From assembly GCA_027315385.1 (NCBI GenBank), contig DAHUYD010000107.1:1-46495 (forward strand): 46,495 nucleotides of DNA, written 5' to 3'. This document shows positions 1 through 9,561 of the stretch, piece by piece; position 1 is the stretch's first letter, and the number at the start of each line of letters is the position of its first letter. Origin of the DNA: Acidobacterium sp. (GTDB lineage: Bacteria > Acidobacteriota > Terriglobia > Terriglobales > Acidobacteriaceae). A model generated the notes under the pieces. That model saw nothing but the letters and a program-made list of their open reading frames with translations. It had not been told where the DNA came from and made no database searches. The position numbers and the translations under genes are program-made.

Positions 1-71
1 GGGCGATAAAGAAAATTTGTACGGCACAAAAGCGAATCCCGCTTTCGGAGGGGAGAGAAAGGCCGTTATAG

Positions 72-3000
72 TTGGATATGGGAACGAGAAAATGTGCTGC
101 GCCGGCCGTGTTGACCGGCAGCTCCCGCCCCAGTTTGGTTGATCCGCGCTTCGACCATGAGTCGTGCGGTGTCGGCTTTGTGGCCACGCTCGACAATCAG
201 CCCACCCATGACATTCTGACGAAGGCGCTGACGGCGCTGTCGCGGCTCGCACATCGCGGCGCTGTGGCCGCCGACGGCAAATCGAGCGACGGCATCGGCA
301 TTCATACGGCGATTCCGCGCGAACTGCTGCTGGAGACGGCGGGTCTGGCGCTGAGTCCCGCGAGCCCGCTCGCGGTGGGCATGGTGTTTTTGCCGGAGAG
401 TGCGGCGGCGTCGGCCGCGGCAGTGCGCGAACTGGAGCGCGCCGTGGCGGCGCAGAAATTCGCGATTCTGGGCTGGCGCGCGGTGCCGATACGGCCTGAG
501 ATTCTCGGAGAAATTGCGCTGGGGACGATGCCCGCGATCCGGCAACTGCTGCTGACGGACGCGGCGCTGAGCCATTCGGATTACGTGGACCGCGATCGGC
601 GGCTGTATCTGGCGCGCAAGCAGTTCGAGCGCAGCGGCGTTGACGGTTACGTCTGCTCGCTGTCTTCGTCTTCGATCATTTACAAGGCGATGTGCGACGC
701 GCGGCTGCTGCCGGAGTTCTACCCGGACCTGGCCGACGAGCGGTTCAGGACTCCGTTTGCACTCTTCCACCAGCGGTACGCAACGAATGTGGCGCCATCG
801 TGGGATCGCGCCCAGCCGTTTCGGATTTTAGGGCACAACGGAGAGATCAATACGATCTGGGGGAATCGGGCGCGGATGAACGCGCGCGGGGCGACCCTGC
901 CGGATGAGCTGCGGCCGATTTATACCCCGAGCGGATCGGATTCGACGAGCCTGGACGAGGTAATCGAGCTGCTGGCGCGCAATGGCCGTACCGTGGCGGA
1001 GAGCGTGCGGATGGTGATGCCGCCGGCGAATGCCCGGAATTCGCCCTTCCTGGCCTATCACGGGGACTGCATTGAGCCGTGGGACGGACCGGCGGCAATC
1101 GCGTTTACCGACGGGCACCTGATCGGGGCGGCCCTGGATCGCAACGGGCTGCGGCCGTGCCGGTTCTTCGTGACGGAAGACAATCTGGTGGTCGCGGGAT
1201 CCGAAGCCGGACTGGTGGATCTGGATGCGGAGCGGATCGTGCACAGCGGCCGGCTCGGTCCGGGGCAGATGCTGCTCGCCGATCTGGAGCGGCACGTTTT
1301 CTACGAGGATGACGAGTTACAGGCGCTCTTTGACCGCTCGGCGCCCGAATATGAGGCGCTGCTGGAGAACGCGACGATTCAGCCGAGCGAGCCGGCGGCG
1401 GCGCTGGAGCCGGCAGAGCTCAACAAGCTGCATCTCGGCTTCGGGTACACGAAGGAAGACGTCAACATGATCCTGAAGCCGATGGCCCTGGAGGGCAAGG
1501 ACGCCATCTGGTCGATGGGCGACGACACGCCGATTGCGCCCCTGGCGCGGACGCCGCGGCCGGTGTATGCGTTCTTCCGCCAGCGGTTTGCGCAGGTGAC
1601 GAATCCGCCGATTGATTCGCTGCGCGAGGCCTGCGTGATCCAGCTGCACACGCGGCTGGGACCGTGGCCGCACATTCTGAACAGGCGGGAGCGGCTGCCT
1701 GGTTTGTCGCTGCAGTCGCCGTTTCTATCGCTGGCGCAGATGGATTCGCTGCACGGCCGGAAGTACGAGCTGGCCGGCGATCTGCCGCTGGCAGTGCTGG
1801 ACTGTGTATTCGCTCCAGGCTGCAGTCTCTTAACGGCGATTGACGATCTGGGCGCCAGGGCCGTGGAGCTGGTGCGGGGCGGCGCGGCGGTGCTGCTGCT
1901 GACGGACCGCGGTTGCGGCGAGAATGCGATCCCGATTCCGATGGCGCTGGCGACAGGGGCGGTGCACCATGGGCTGATCCGCGCCGGCGAGCGCGTGCGC
2001 GTGGGGCTGGCGGTGGAGGCCGCGGATTGCCGCGATCTGCATCATGCGGCGGTGCTGCTGGGCCTGGGCGCGGGCGCGGTCTGTCCATGGCTGGCGCTGG
2101 AGACGGCTCGCCAGATCAATCCGGACCACGGGGAAGAGAATCTGCTGCACGCGTTCGATCTGGGCCTGGCGAAGATCATGTCGAAAATGGGGATCTCGGT
2201 GGTGGACAGCTACCGGGCATCGCATTTGTTCGACTGCCTGGGGCTGGGCCAGGAGGTCGTGGAGCGCTGCTTTGAGGGAACGCCGGCGCCGATTGGCGGC
2301 ATCGGCTTCCCCGAACTGGAAGCAACGGTGCGGCTGCTGTGGATTGGAGCCCAGGGAAGCGAGCCGGGAGGCGAGAATGCCGAGCCTGGCGACAATGGCG
2401 GACCGCTGGTGACGGTGGCGGCGGCCAGGGAGCTGCCGGATTACGGATGGGTGCGCTTCCGCAAGGCGGAGAAATCGGAGCCGCATGGATGGCAGCCGCA
2501 GACGGTACGGCTGCTGCAGACCATTACGGGAGCCACAAAGGCAGGCGCGGCCGCGGCGGACACGGATTCGGCCGCCGCATGGCTGGCGTTTTCGACCCAG
2601 GCGACGGACAAGGAACCGGCGGTGCTGCGGGATCTGCTGGAGCTGCGGGCGGCGGCAGAGCCGCTGGCCGTGGACCAGGTGGAACCGGGGGAGAATGTGT
2701 ACCGGCGATTCATCGCAAGCGCGATGTCGCTGGGATCCCTGAGTCCGGAGGCGCACCAGACGATTACCGCGGGGATGAACCTGCTGGGCGCCAGGTCGAA
2801 TACCGGCGAAGGCGGGGAAGATCCCGCGGTGTACCAGCCGGGGGTGGATCTGCCGCTCGTGGGCAGAAGGGTGCCGTCGTATCTGCTCAACAACAAAGTG
2901 AAGCAGGTGGCGTCGGCCCGTTTTGGGGTGACGGCGCAGTACCTGATGCACGCGGAAGAGCTGGAAATCAAGATCGCGCAGGGGTCGAAGCCGGGTGAGG

Positions 3001-4577
3001 GCGGCCAGTTGCCGGGGCACAAGGTGACGGAGCTGATTGCGCGGCTGCGGCACGCGCAGCCGGGGATTCAGCTGATTAGTCCGCCGCCTCACCACGATAT
3101 TTACTCGATCGAAGATTTGGCGCAGCTGATCCACGATCTGCGCAGGATCAATCCGAAGGCGGCGATCGGGGTAAAGCTGGTTTCGGAATGCGGCGTGGGC
3201 ACCGTAGCCGCGGGCGTTGCGAAGGCATACGCGGATTACATCGTGATCGCGGGCCACAATGGGGGAACCGGCGCGTCGCCGCTGTCGAGCATCAAGTACG
3301 CGGGAAATCCGTGGGAGCTGGGGCTGGCCGAGGCGCAGCAGGTCCTCATCCGGAACGGCCTGCGCGGACGCGTGCGGTTGCGCTGCGACGGAGGACTGCG
3401 CACGGCGCGGGACGTCGTGATTGCGGCGCTGCTGGGTGCGGATGAATTTGCGTTTGGCACGGCGACACTGGTGGCGCTGGGCTGCGACATGGCGCGGCAG
3501 TGCCACTTGAATACCTGTCCGACAGGGATTGCGACGCAGAAGCCGGAGCTGCGTGCGAAGTTCCGCGGCAAGCCGGAGCATCTGGTGCGCTTCTTCGAAG
3601 GGCTGGCGCAGGAGATCCGGCTGCTGCTGGCGGAATTGGGCTTGCCGTCGCTGAACGCGGCGATTGGGCGAACGGATCTGCTGGAACAGGCGCGGTTCGA
3701 CGGGAGCCTCGACCTGCAGGCGATGCTGGCCGCGCCTTCTGGCAAGGCGAGTGAGAGGCACTGGCAGGGACGGCGGAATCTGCGGCCGGAGGATCATGCG
3801 CCCATTGACGATGCGTGGGTCGACGAAGCCGTTGCGGCATATCAGGCGGGCGAGGCATTCCAGGTGGATTCGCTGATTGCCAACGAGGATCGCACGTTTG
3901 GCGCGCGGCTGGCGGGCGAGCTGGCGATGCTGCAGTCGGCGGGCATCCTGGCGCGCGCACCCCTGACGTTCCGGCTGACCGGCGAGGCGGGACAGTCGTT
4001 TGGGGCGTTTGCCGTGCCGGGCATGCAGCTGGTGCTGAAAGGGCTGGCGAACGATTTTGTAGGGAAGAGCCTGTCGGGCGGAGAAATCATTATCCGAGGC
4101 CAGGGTCGCGCGGCGCTGCAGTCGGAGCTGCACACCATCCTGGGCAACGTCGCGCTGTACGGAGCAACAGGTGGCGCGCTCTTCGCCGCGGGATGCGCGG
4201 GGGAACGCTTCGCGGTGCGGAACTCCGGCGCTTTGGCGGTAGTGGAAGGCGTGGGCGACCACGCCTGCGAGTACATGACAGGCGGCCTGGTGGCGGTGCT
4301 GGGCGCGACGGGGACGAACTTCGGTGCCGGGATGACCGGCGGCGAGGCGTGGGTCTTCGACGAGACGGGACGTTTCCTCGGCGAGAAACGATATCACGCG
4401 GACTTTCTGGATGTAACGCGCTGGGACAGCCTGGATGAGGAGTCGTCGCGGGAACGGCTGCTGGGGCTGGTCCAGCTGCACGGCGAGAAGACAGCGAGCA
4501 CGCGAGCGTACTGGCTGCTGTCCAGGTGGGATGAGCTGGCGCCCATGTTCGTGAGGCTGACGCCGAAAGCAAACTGA
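72..4577 (+). CDS. gltB: Glutamate synthase large (alpha) subunit
   Basis: This enzyme hydrolyses glutamine and transfers the ammonia through a channel to 2-oxoglutarate, giving glutamate in cytoplasmic nitrogen assimilation. The 1501-residue protein has the full family layout: a class-II glutamine amidotransferase domain with nucleophile Cys32 (motif HESCGVGFV, so a propeptide of about 31 residues would be removed), a central domain, an FMN/synthase domain (about 830-1220, with NTGEGGEDP near 910), the 3Fe-4S cysteines Cys1138, Cys1144 and Cys1149 (spacing C-x5-C-x4-C) and a GXGXG beta-helix at the C-terminus. The start is a TTG; an in-frame ATG lies at 78, and a G-rich Shine-Dalgarno region lies at 47-62. 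No gltD follows, so it is open from the sequence whether electrons come from NADPH through a distant GltD or from ferredoxin. Confidence 0.95.
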   Translation: MDMGTRKCAAPAVLTGSSRPSLVDPRFDHESCGVGFVATLDNQPTHDILTKALTALSRLAHRGAVAADGKSSDGIGIHTAIPRELLLETAGLALSPASPLAVGMVFLPESAAASAAAVRELERAVAAQKFAILGWRAVPIRPEILGEIALGTMPAIRQLLLTDAALSHSDYVDRDRRLYLARKQFERSGVDGYVCSLSSSSIIYKAMCDARLLPEFYPDLADERFRTPFALFHQRYATNVAPSWDRAQPFRILGHNGEINTIWGNRARMNARGATLPDELRPIYTPSGSDSTSLDEVIELLARNGRTVAESVRMVMPPANARNSPFLAYHGDCIEPWDGPAAIAFTDGHLIGAALDRNGLRPCRFFVTEDNLVVAGSEAGLVDLDAERIVHSGRLGPGQMLLADLERHVFYEDDELQALFDRSAPEYEALLENATIQPSEPAAALEPAELNKLHLGFGYTKEDVNMILKPMALEGKDAIWSMGDDTPIAPLARTPRPVYAFFRQRFAQVTNPPIDSLREACVIQLHTRLGPWPHILNRRERLPGLSLQSPFLSLAQMDSLHGRKYELAGDLPLAVLDCVFAPGCSLLTAIDDLGARAVELVRGGAAVLLLTDRGCGENAIPIPMALATGAVHHGLIRAGERVRVGLAVEAADCRDLHHAAVLLGLGAGAVCPWLALETARQINPDHGEENLLHAFDLGLAKIMSKMGISVVDSYRASHLFDCLGLGQEVVERCFEGTPAPIGGIGFPELEATVRLLWIGAQGSEPGGENAEPGDNGGPLVTVAAARELPDYGWVRFRKAEKSEPHGWQPQTVRLLQTITGATKAGAAAADTDSAAAWLAFSTQATDKEPAVLRDLLELRAAAEPLAVDQVEPGENVYRRFIASAMSLGSLSPEAHQTITAGMNLLGARSNTGEGGEDPAVYQPGVDLPLVGRRVPSYLLNNKVKQVASARFGVTAQYLMHAEELEIKIAQGSKPGEGGQLPGHKVTELIARLRHAQPGIQLISPPPHHDIYSIEDLAQLIHDLRRINPKAAIGVKLVSECGVGTVAAGVAKAYADYIVIAGHNGGTGASPLSSIKYAGNPWELGLAEAQQVLIRNGLRGRVRLRCDGGLRTARDVVIAALLGADEFAFGTATLVALGCDMARQCHLNTCPTGIATQKPELRAKFRGKPEHLVRFFEGLAQEIRLLLAELGLPSLNAAIGRTDLLEQARFDGSLDLQAMLAAPSGKASERHWQGRRNLRPEDHAPIDDAWVDEAVAAYQAGEAFQVDSLIANEDRTFGARLAGELAMLQSAGILARAPLTFRLTGEAGQSFGAFAVPGMQLVLKGLANDFVGKSLSGGEIIIRGQGRAALQSELHTILGNVALYGATGGALFAAGCAGERFAVRNSGALAVVEGVGDHACEYMTGGLVAVLGATGTNFGAGMTGGEAWVFDETGRFLGEKRYHADFLDVTRWDSLDEESSRERLLGLVQLHGEKTASTRAYWLLSRWDELAPMFVRLTPKAN

Positions 4578-4729
4578 GAACCGGGCAGCTAAGAGTCGGT
4601 CGGAGAAGGGCTGGTCGGCGAGGAACCAGCTCGCGGTTCGCCATCAACTGCCGAGCGCCTAGCCTGAATCCTCTTACCAAGGGGGCTCGAACTTGCTTTC
4701 TCGATGCAGGTGTATTCTCTGGTTAACTT

Positions 4730-5845
4730 GTGACATTCAGAAAGCCAGCGATCAGAGCAGAGAACACAGGGCTTAGGAGGTCCATCCTGCGCCGTCTGGG
4801 TTCGAGCGCGCTGGTCGCCCTCGCGCTCCTTGCAGGATGCGGGCGATTCGCCCCGCAGGCCCATCGCGAGTACGTCTACGTCTGGATGCGGGGGCTCGAC
4901 CTGCGTGACCGGGTAGCTCCCGTAAACCAGCGGGTGGCGCACGTGGTGAACGGCGACCGTCTGGAAGTGATGGAGCGAAACGGGCGTTTCCTGCAGGTGA
5001 AAACCAGCGACGGCAAGGTGGGCTGGGTCGAAGAGCATGAGGTGATCGACCAGGACACGTACGACAAGTTCGAGGACCTTCAAAAGCAGACGGCACAGTC
5101 GCCGGTTCTGTCGAAGGGGATATTGCGGGAGAGCTACTGGCTGCACGACGCGCCGGGGCGAGAAGCGGATCGTTTTTATCTGTTGCGGCCCAACACCAAA
5201 CTTGACCTGCTGGAGCGAGTGTCAGTGCCCAAGCCGCAACCCGTGGGCCTGTTGCTGGCCGGGAAGCGGGGGACGGCGGCAGCTCCGCCTCCGATGGAGG
5301 ATTTCTGGCTGGCGCGCGACGCGGCGGGTCAGGTGGGGTGGGTGCGGGGTGGAGTGCTCGACGAGGACGTTCCCGAGGACATTGCGGTACTGGTGCCGAA
5401 CGAGAAAGTGGTCGCGGCGTACGTGATCCGCAAGGTCCGCGATCCGGCGGCGAAAACCGCGGACGGGCAGGTCCCGGAGTATCTGGCGGCGCTGACCCCA
5501 TGGAAGGCCGGGCTGCCGTACGACTTCGATCAGATTCGGGTGTTTACCTGGAATGTGCGGCGGCATCGGTACGAAACGGCCTATCTGGAGCATGATCTGG
5601 AGGGCTACCTGCCGGTGAAGATCGGGCAGGAGACGTTTGGAAGGGAAACCGACCCGGTATTCTCATTTCAGGTCGCGGCTGGGGGGTCGGCGCGGATCGA
5701 TCCGAAGACAGGACGAGCGAAGCCGGGGACGGCGGCGACAGAGAGTTTCCGGATGCAGGGGGTGATTGTGCGGAAGATGGGCGGCCCCGGGCCGGGGAAA
5801 AAGATGGGAAGCACGGGAAAAGGGCTAAATCGGAAGCCGAGATAG
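4730..5845 (+). CDS. SH3-domain-like lipoprotein of unknown function
   Basis: The protein has a signal sequence ending in the lipobox LLAGC, so it is probably a lipid-anchored envelope protein. After it come a bacterial SH3-like segment (from about residue 45, with the pattern LDLRDR...GDRLEV...GKVGWVEEHEV) and a second, weaker SH3-like unit ending GQVGWVRGGVL near residue 205. The C-terminal half has no motif I recognise. SH3b domains usually bind peptidoglycan or peptides; a role here is inference. The assigned start is GTG at 4730, but it has no good Shine-Dalgarno and gives a long N-region. A perfect AGGAGG at 4775-4780 sits 6 nt before an in-frame CTG at 4787, which would give a compact lipoprotein signal starting RRLGSSALVALALLAGC. 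The true start may be that CTG. Confidence 0.8.
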   Translation: MTFRKPAIRAENTGLRRSILRRLGSSALVALALLAGCGRFAPQAHREYVYVWMRGLDLRDRVAPVNQRVAHVVNGDRLEVMERNGRFLQVKTSDGKVGWVEEHEVIDQDTYDKFEDLQKQTAQSPVLSKGILRESYWLHDAPGREADRFYLLRPNTKLDLLERVSVPKPQPVGLLLAGKRGTAAAPPPMEDFWLARDAAGQVGWVRGGVLDEDVPEDIAVLVPNEKVVAAYVIRKVRDPAAKTADGQVPEYLAALTPWKAGLPYDFDQIRVFTWNVRRHRYETAYLEHDLEGYLPVKIGQETFGRETDPVFSFQVAAGGSARIDPKTGRAKPGTAATESFRMQGVIVRKMGGPGPGKKMGSTGKGLNRKPR

Positions 5846-5922
5846 TCGATACTGGTGCTTAAGGCGGGTTCTCGCGAAACCCTGAGCCGGACGCGCCGGA
5901 GATCGCCGGTCGCCCCGGCCTG

Positions 5923-5952
5923 TTGCACAAATGGTTCATAACCTCGTATGGT
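5923..5952 (+). promoter_or_regulatory. Predicted sigma70-type promoter for hfq-hflX
   Basis: A TTGCAC box (5923-5928) and a TATGGT box (5947-5952) are separated by 18 nt in the gap before hfq, which would leave a leader of about 100 nt. The call rests only on the match to the housekeeping consensus. Confidence 0.35.
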
Positions 5953-6065
5953 GGTTAGCACGGCAGGGGTTTAAGGAGCCGCGGCGAGCAGGATTCTGCT
6001 GGCGGTATTCTCCTGCAATTGCAGTTTCACCGCTGAACTGAAAGATGGCAAAGGAGATCGGCACA

Positions 6066-6371
6066 ATGGACAGCAAGCCGGCGCAGAATATTCAGGACAC
6101 ATTCCTGAACACGGTCCGGAAAGACAAAACCCCTATAACGATCTACCTGGTGAGCGGGGTGAAGCTCACGGGTAAGATTCGCTCTTTCGATAAATACTCG
6201 GTGTTGCTGGAGAACAATAGCCAGGAACAACTGATCTTCAAGCACGCCATCTCGACGGTGGTGAGCACCCGCTCAGTGCTGCACGGCGAACATCGGCCTC
6301 CGCATACCGCGCAGGCTGGTCCGGTCCCGGTGGGACAGGGACAGCCGACGCAGGAGGCGTCCGGGGCGTAG
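6066..6371 (+). CDS. hfq: RNA chaperone Hfq
   Basis: Hfq is a hexameric Sm-like protein that binds small RNAs and mRNAs and promotes their pairing. The Sm1 motif ([19 protein letters not shown]) and the Sm2 motif (FKHAISTVV) are both clear, and the proximal-face Lys-His pair is kept in FKHA. The Sm core covers about residues 8-68; the remaining 30 or so residues are a disordered Pro/Gln/Gly tail. An ATG at 6045 is also in frame, but AAGGAG at 6050-6055 is placed for the ATG at 6066, giving 101 residues. hflX follows directly, as in the classic hfq-hflX arrangement. Confidence 0.95.
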   Translation: MDSKPAQNIQDTFLNTVRKDKTPITIYLVSGVKLTGKIRSFDKYSVLLENNSQEQLIFKHAISTVVSTRSVLHGEHRPPHTAQAGPVPVGQGQPTQEASGA

Positions 6372-6395
6372 GTGGGCGCCGGCTGCTGCTGGGCG

Positions 6396-7757
6396 ATGCC
6401 GGTAAGTATGGTTTCGGAACGGGCACTGCTGGTCACGGTCGACTTCGGCCCCGGGAGGAGAGGTGTGTCTCGCGGCGCTGCCCAGGCGCGCGAGGTGGCC
6501 GCGGGCGCTGGCCGCGCGGCAACTCCCCGAAATTCCGATGAGGGTCAGGATTCGCAGCGCGAGGAGTTCCGGGAGCTGGTGACCAGCGCTGGAGCGACCG
6601 TGGCGGCCGAGGTGGAACAGCGGCGGCCGAAAGCCGATCCCGCGACCTTGGTGGGCAGCGGAAAAGTGGAGGAGCTCGCCGGGACGGCAGCCTCCGCGCA
6701 GGCCGACGTGGCAATCTTCGACCACGATCTGAGCCCCACCCAACTGCGCAATCTGGAAGACGCGCTCCCATGCCGGGTGATCGACCGGACCCAGCTCATC
6801 CTTGACATTTTTGCGCGGCACGCCCGCACACGGGAGGGCCAGTTGCAGGTCGAGCTGGCGCAGCTGGAGTACACGTTGCCGCGGCTGACCGGGCGCGGGA
6901 AGGCTATGTCTCAACTGGGCGGCGGCATCGGGACGCGTGGCCCGGGCGAGACGCAGCTGGAGACGGATCGGCGGCGCATTCAGCGGCGGGTGCAGCAACT
7001 GCGCGGGGAGCTGGAAGCGGTCCGGCGCATCCGGGCACAGCAGCGGCAGCGCAGAGAATCGGTTCCGGTGCCGGCGGTGGCGCTGGTGGGATATACCAAC
7101 GCGGGCAAGAGCACGCTGTTCAATGCGTTGACGGAAATGCGCGGGCAAACGAAGGCTACGCCGGTGCTGGAGTCGGCCCGAATGTTTGCCACTCTCGATC
7201 CGAAGTTGAGCGCGATCCAGCTGCCGAGCCGGCGCAAGGTGCTGCTGTCGGACACGGTGGGATTTATCCGCGACTTGCCGCATACGCTGGTCACGTCGTT
7301 TCGGGCGACGCTCGAAGAGGTGCGCAAGGCGGAGGTGCTGGTGCATGTGCGGGACGCGTCCAGCGCGACGCGCGACGAGCAGAAGGCCGAAGTCGAAAAG
7401 GTGCTCGATGAGCTGGAGGTTCTGGGAAAGCCGAGGATCGAAGTGCTGAACAAGGCGGATTTGCTGCCCGAGGAGGAACGCGCGGCATTGAGCGCTGACG
7501 CTGGCCTCGTGGCAGTTTCGGCTAAAGACCGCATAGGCTTGGAGGCGCTGCTGGAGCGGATCGACGCGGAGTTGGTGCAGGATCCGATTCTGGAGCAGCG
7601 GCTGCGGGTTCCGCAGTCGGAGGGCGATGCGCTGGCGGCGCTGGAAGCGGGCGCGGTGATTCACGACCGCGTTTACCAAGGGAATCTGGTGTCGATGACG
7701 GTAGCCGCTCCCGCATCCCTGCTGGGCCGGTATCGAAGATTTCGGGAGAAGGGGTGA
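6396..7757 (+). CDS. hflX: Ribosome-associated GTPase HflX
   Basis: HflX is a GTPase that binds the large ribosomal subunit and splits stalled or heat-damaged 70S ribosomes. The N-terminal HflX domain ([10 protein letters not shown], then [18 protein letters not shown]) is followed by a helical linker with [15 protein letters not shown] and a G domain with P-loop [10 protein letters not shown]3 DTVGF and G4 NKAD. The open frame begins with a GTG at 6372 directly after the hfq stop, and ATGs occur at 6396 and 6408; family N-termini (ERALLV near the start) favour one of the ATGs. The reading frame adjoins hfq with no room for a separate promoter, so the two are probably co-transcribed. Confidence 0.93.
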   Translation: MPVSMVSERALLVTVDFGPGRRGVSRGAAQAREVAAGAGRAATPRNSDEGQDSQREEFRELVTSAGATVAAEVEQRRPKADPATLVGSGKVEELAGTAASAQADVAIFDHDLSPTQLRNLEDALPCRVIDRTQLILDIFARHARTREGQLQVELAQLEYTLPRLTGRGKAMSQLGGGIGTRGPGETQLETDRRRIQRRVQQLRGELEAVRRIRAQQRQRRESVPVPAVALVGYTNAGKSTLFNALTEMRGQTKATPVLESARMFATLDPKLSAIQLPSRRKVLLSDTVGFIRDLPHTLVTSFRATLEEVRKAEVLVHVRDASSATRDEQKAEVEKVLDELEVLGKPRIEVLNKADLLPEEERAALSADAGLVAVSAKDRIGLEALLERIDAELVQDPILEQRLRVPQSEGDALAALEAGAVIHDRVYQGNLVSMTVAAPASLLGRYRRFREKG

Positions 7758-7835
7758 ACTCCCCGACCGCGTGTCTGAGCCAGACAACGGTTCGCATTGT
7801 CCTCGCCACCGCCACCAGCCTCGATTACCCCAAAC

Positions 7836-8032
7836 TGTCATGCTGAGTGAACGGGGCCCCGGACGTAGTTCAGTTCCGCAATCGAAGGCAGCTGACCGGC
7901 TGTTTTAGGCTCCACGATACGGTGGTCGGGAGCTCGGAAGTTTCGCGCAGCGGATTAGAGCGAAACAGCAACCGCCTCGCTCCGCCTGCCGCTGGTGCGT
8001 CGCGTTCAACGGCGGTCCGCTCGGCATGACAG
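7836..8032. repeat. ~200-bp element with inverted ends (REP/MITE-like)
   Basis: The left end CTGTCATGCTGAG (7836-7848) matches the inverse of the right end CTCGGCATGACAG (8020-8032) at 12 of 13 positions. The interior has no gene. From general knowledge, palindromes of the GTCATxCTGAG type are scattered between genes in many acidobacterial genomes, so this is probably one copy of a dispersed non-coding family. No clear target duplication is visible, and no second copy was noticed in the window. Confidence 0.5.
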
Positions 8033-8299
8033 CTTGGAGTGGTAGCTGATCGGTTGTGGGCTGAAAAATGGGGCCTGAATTGAACAAGCCAGACGACGGA
8101 GTGGTGGGAACTCCGGTCGTCCGGCTCGCCGACCCTGAACCGGGTCGAGGTGGTATGTTTAATATTACGCTCTAAGCCTCAGAGGTCAAGCTTTTCCCCG
8201 CAGCCGCTGGATTTTATTTTTGCCATGCGGGAGGGGACCGGTCGGAATCGCCGAATTATCGGCTCCCGGACGTGTACGAGCACACATCACCTTCGGTAT

Positions 8300-8329
8300 T
8301 TGACACATATTTTCGTTGAATGTTAGAAC
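8300..8329 (+). promoter_or_regulatory. Predicted promoter of the ATP synthase operon
   Basis: A perfect TTGACA at 8300-8305 is followed after 18 nt by TAGAAC (8324-8329), a 4/6 match to the -10 consensus. It lies about 70 nt before the first ATP synthase gene in an AT-richer stretch. The TATTGTTCC direct repeats lie just downstream and could bind a regulator. Confidence 0.4.
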
Positions 8330-8398
8330 CTATTGTTCCGTTGAACGCCTTTCTATATTGTTCCCAAACTGTTCCCGGCTACGCACGGTGGGCACCTC

Positions 8399-8863
8399 AT
8401 GGATGAATTGCTGCGTCAAATCGGCGATCTTGTGCTCGGCTCCATACCGACCGTGATCCTGTTCATATCATTGGTCTTCGGCTATCGATTCCTTCTGTAC
8501 GGGCGGCTGATGCAGGTACGGGAGGAGCGGCGGGCGCGGACGGCGGGAGCGGTGGAGCGATCGCGTATGGCGATGGCGCAGGCGGATCTGCGGACGCAGG
8601 AGTATGAAGCGAAGCTGCGGGCGGCGCGGGCCGAGATGATGCGGCGGCGGGAACAAAGGGTCCAGCAGTGGAACGCGGAACGGGAACAGGCGCTGGCGGC
8701 GGCGCGGGTGGCGGCGCAGGAAAAGACGCGGGTTGCGCAGCAGGCTCTCGACACGCAGGCGGCCGAGGCGCGGCGGCAGATCGAGATATCGGTGCCGGAC
8801 CTGGCGGCGCGGGTGCTTGCGGCAGTGCTTCCGCCGGCGCGGACAGCGGGGTCGGCGCAGTGA
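8399..8863 (+). CDS. atpF: ATP synthase F0 subunit b (first copy, b/b'-type)
   Basis: This is a peripheral-stalk subunit of F1F0 ATP synthase. Of its 154 residues, about 12-32 form one membrane helix (LGSIPTVILFISLVFGYRFLLYG); the rest is a long charged Ala/Arg/Glu-rich coiled coil. Its stop overlaps the GTG start of the next b-type gene by 4 nt. Two unequal b-type genes in tandem are known in photosynthetic bacteria and several other groups (b and b'), where they form a heterodimer. Which of the two here should be called b' cannot be told by eye. Confidence 0.85.
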   Translation: MDELLRQIGDLVLGSIPTVILFISLVFGYRFLLYGRLMQVREERRARTAGAVERSRMAMAQADLRTQEYEAKLRAARAEMMRRREQRVQQWNAEREQALAAARVAAQEKTRVAQQALDTQAAEARRQIEISVPDLAARVLAAVLPPARTAGSAQ

Positions 8864-9561
8864 AGAGAATCGTTCTTCTGCTGGCAGGGATTTTTGTGGC
8901 GGGCCTGCTGGGCATGGCGCCGGCGGCGCTGGCGGCGCAGGCGGGGGGGCAGCCCGGACCGGGCGTGAAGCCGGGAACCGCGAAGGCCGAGCACATGGAC
9001 GCCGATTCCGGCGATGCGCAGTACACGCACTCCGCGGCGGTGCAGTGGGTGGGCCGCCTGATGCATGTAAGCACGGACACGGCGGCGAGCATATTCGAGG
9101 GATTCAACTCCGGCGTGATGGTTCTGGTGGTCGCGTTCCTGCTGTGGAAGGCGCTGCCGAAGCTGTTTCGGACGCGTGCGGACCGGCTGGCGAAGTCGCT
9201 GGAGGAGGCACGGCGCGCGACAGAGCATGCGAATCAGGTGCTGGCCGAGGTAGAAGCGAGGCTGAGCCGGCTGGATACGGAGGTGGAGTCCATGCGCGCG
9301 GCGATGGAGCGCGATTCGGCCGACGAGGAGAAGCGAATACTGGCCGCTATGGAAGCGGAAAAACAGCGCATTATCGCGTCGGCGGAGCAGGAGATTGCGG
9401 CGACGCAGGCCGGAGCGCAGCGGGACCTGAAGAAATTTGCCGCGGACCTGGCCATCGATAACGCGATGCGGCGGATTCAGCTATCGGCGGAAACCGACCG
9501 GGCCCTGGTGAAGGAATTTGGGGAAGGCATGGGCGGCGGCCGATCGGGAGGCGAGGCGTAG
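8860..9561 (+). CDS. atpF: ATP synthase F0 subunit b (second copy, with signal peptide)
   Basis: This second peripheral-stalk subunit has 233 residues. It starts at a GTG that overlaps the previous stop by 4 nt. The N-terminus is signal-peptide-like (KRIVLLLAGIFVAGLLG, then ALAAQA), followed by a Gly/Pro-rich stretch of about 50 residues, a membrane helix (GVMVLVVAFLLWKALPKLF, about residues 85-104) and a long coiled coil. The extra hydrophobic N-terminus makes it longer than the usual ~160-residue b subunit, and a cleaved Sec signal would leave an exported N-terminal segment before the anchor. The open frame extends upstream to 8668, but that part lies inside the preceding gene. Confidence 0.85.
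   Translation: MKRIVLLLAGIFVAGLLGMAPAALAAQAGGQPGPGVKPGTAKAEHMDADSGDAQYTHSAAVQWVGRLMHVSTDTAASIFEGFNSGVMVLVVAFLLWKALPKLFRTRADRLAKSLEEARRATEHANQVLAEVEARLSRLDTEVESMRAAMERDSADEEKRILAAMEAEKQRIIASAEQEIAATQAGAQRDLKKFAADLAIDNAMRRIQLSAETDRALVKEFGEGMGGGRSGGEA

Larger units (their letters stand above)
7758..8398 (+). other. Non-coding interval before the ATP synthase genes
   Basis: No credible gene is seen in this 641-bp interval. It holds the inverted-end element at 7836-8032, a short hairpin GACCC-6 nt-GGGTC at 8131-8146, a promoter candidate near 8300, and an exact 9-mer direct repeat TATTGTTCC at 8331-8339 and 8356-8364 (25 bp apart), followed by GTTCCC at 8371. Confidence 0.6.

Noticed and set aside
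1830-4481. 883-codon open frame on the minus strand
   Set aside because: Shadow of gltB produced by high GC; Arg/Gln/His-rich composition and no domains.
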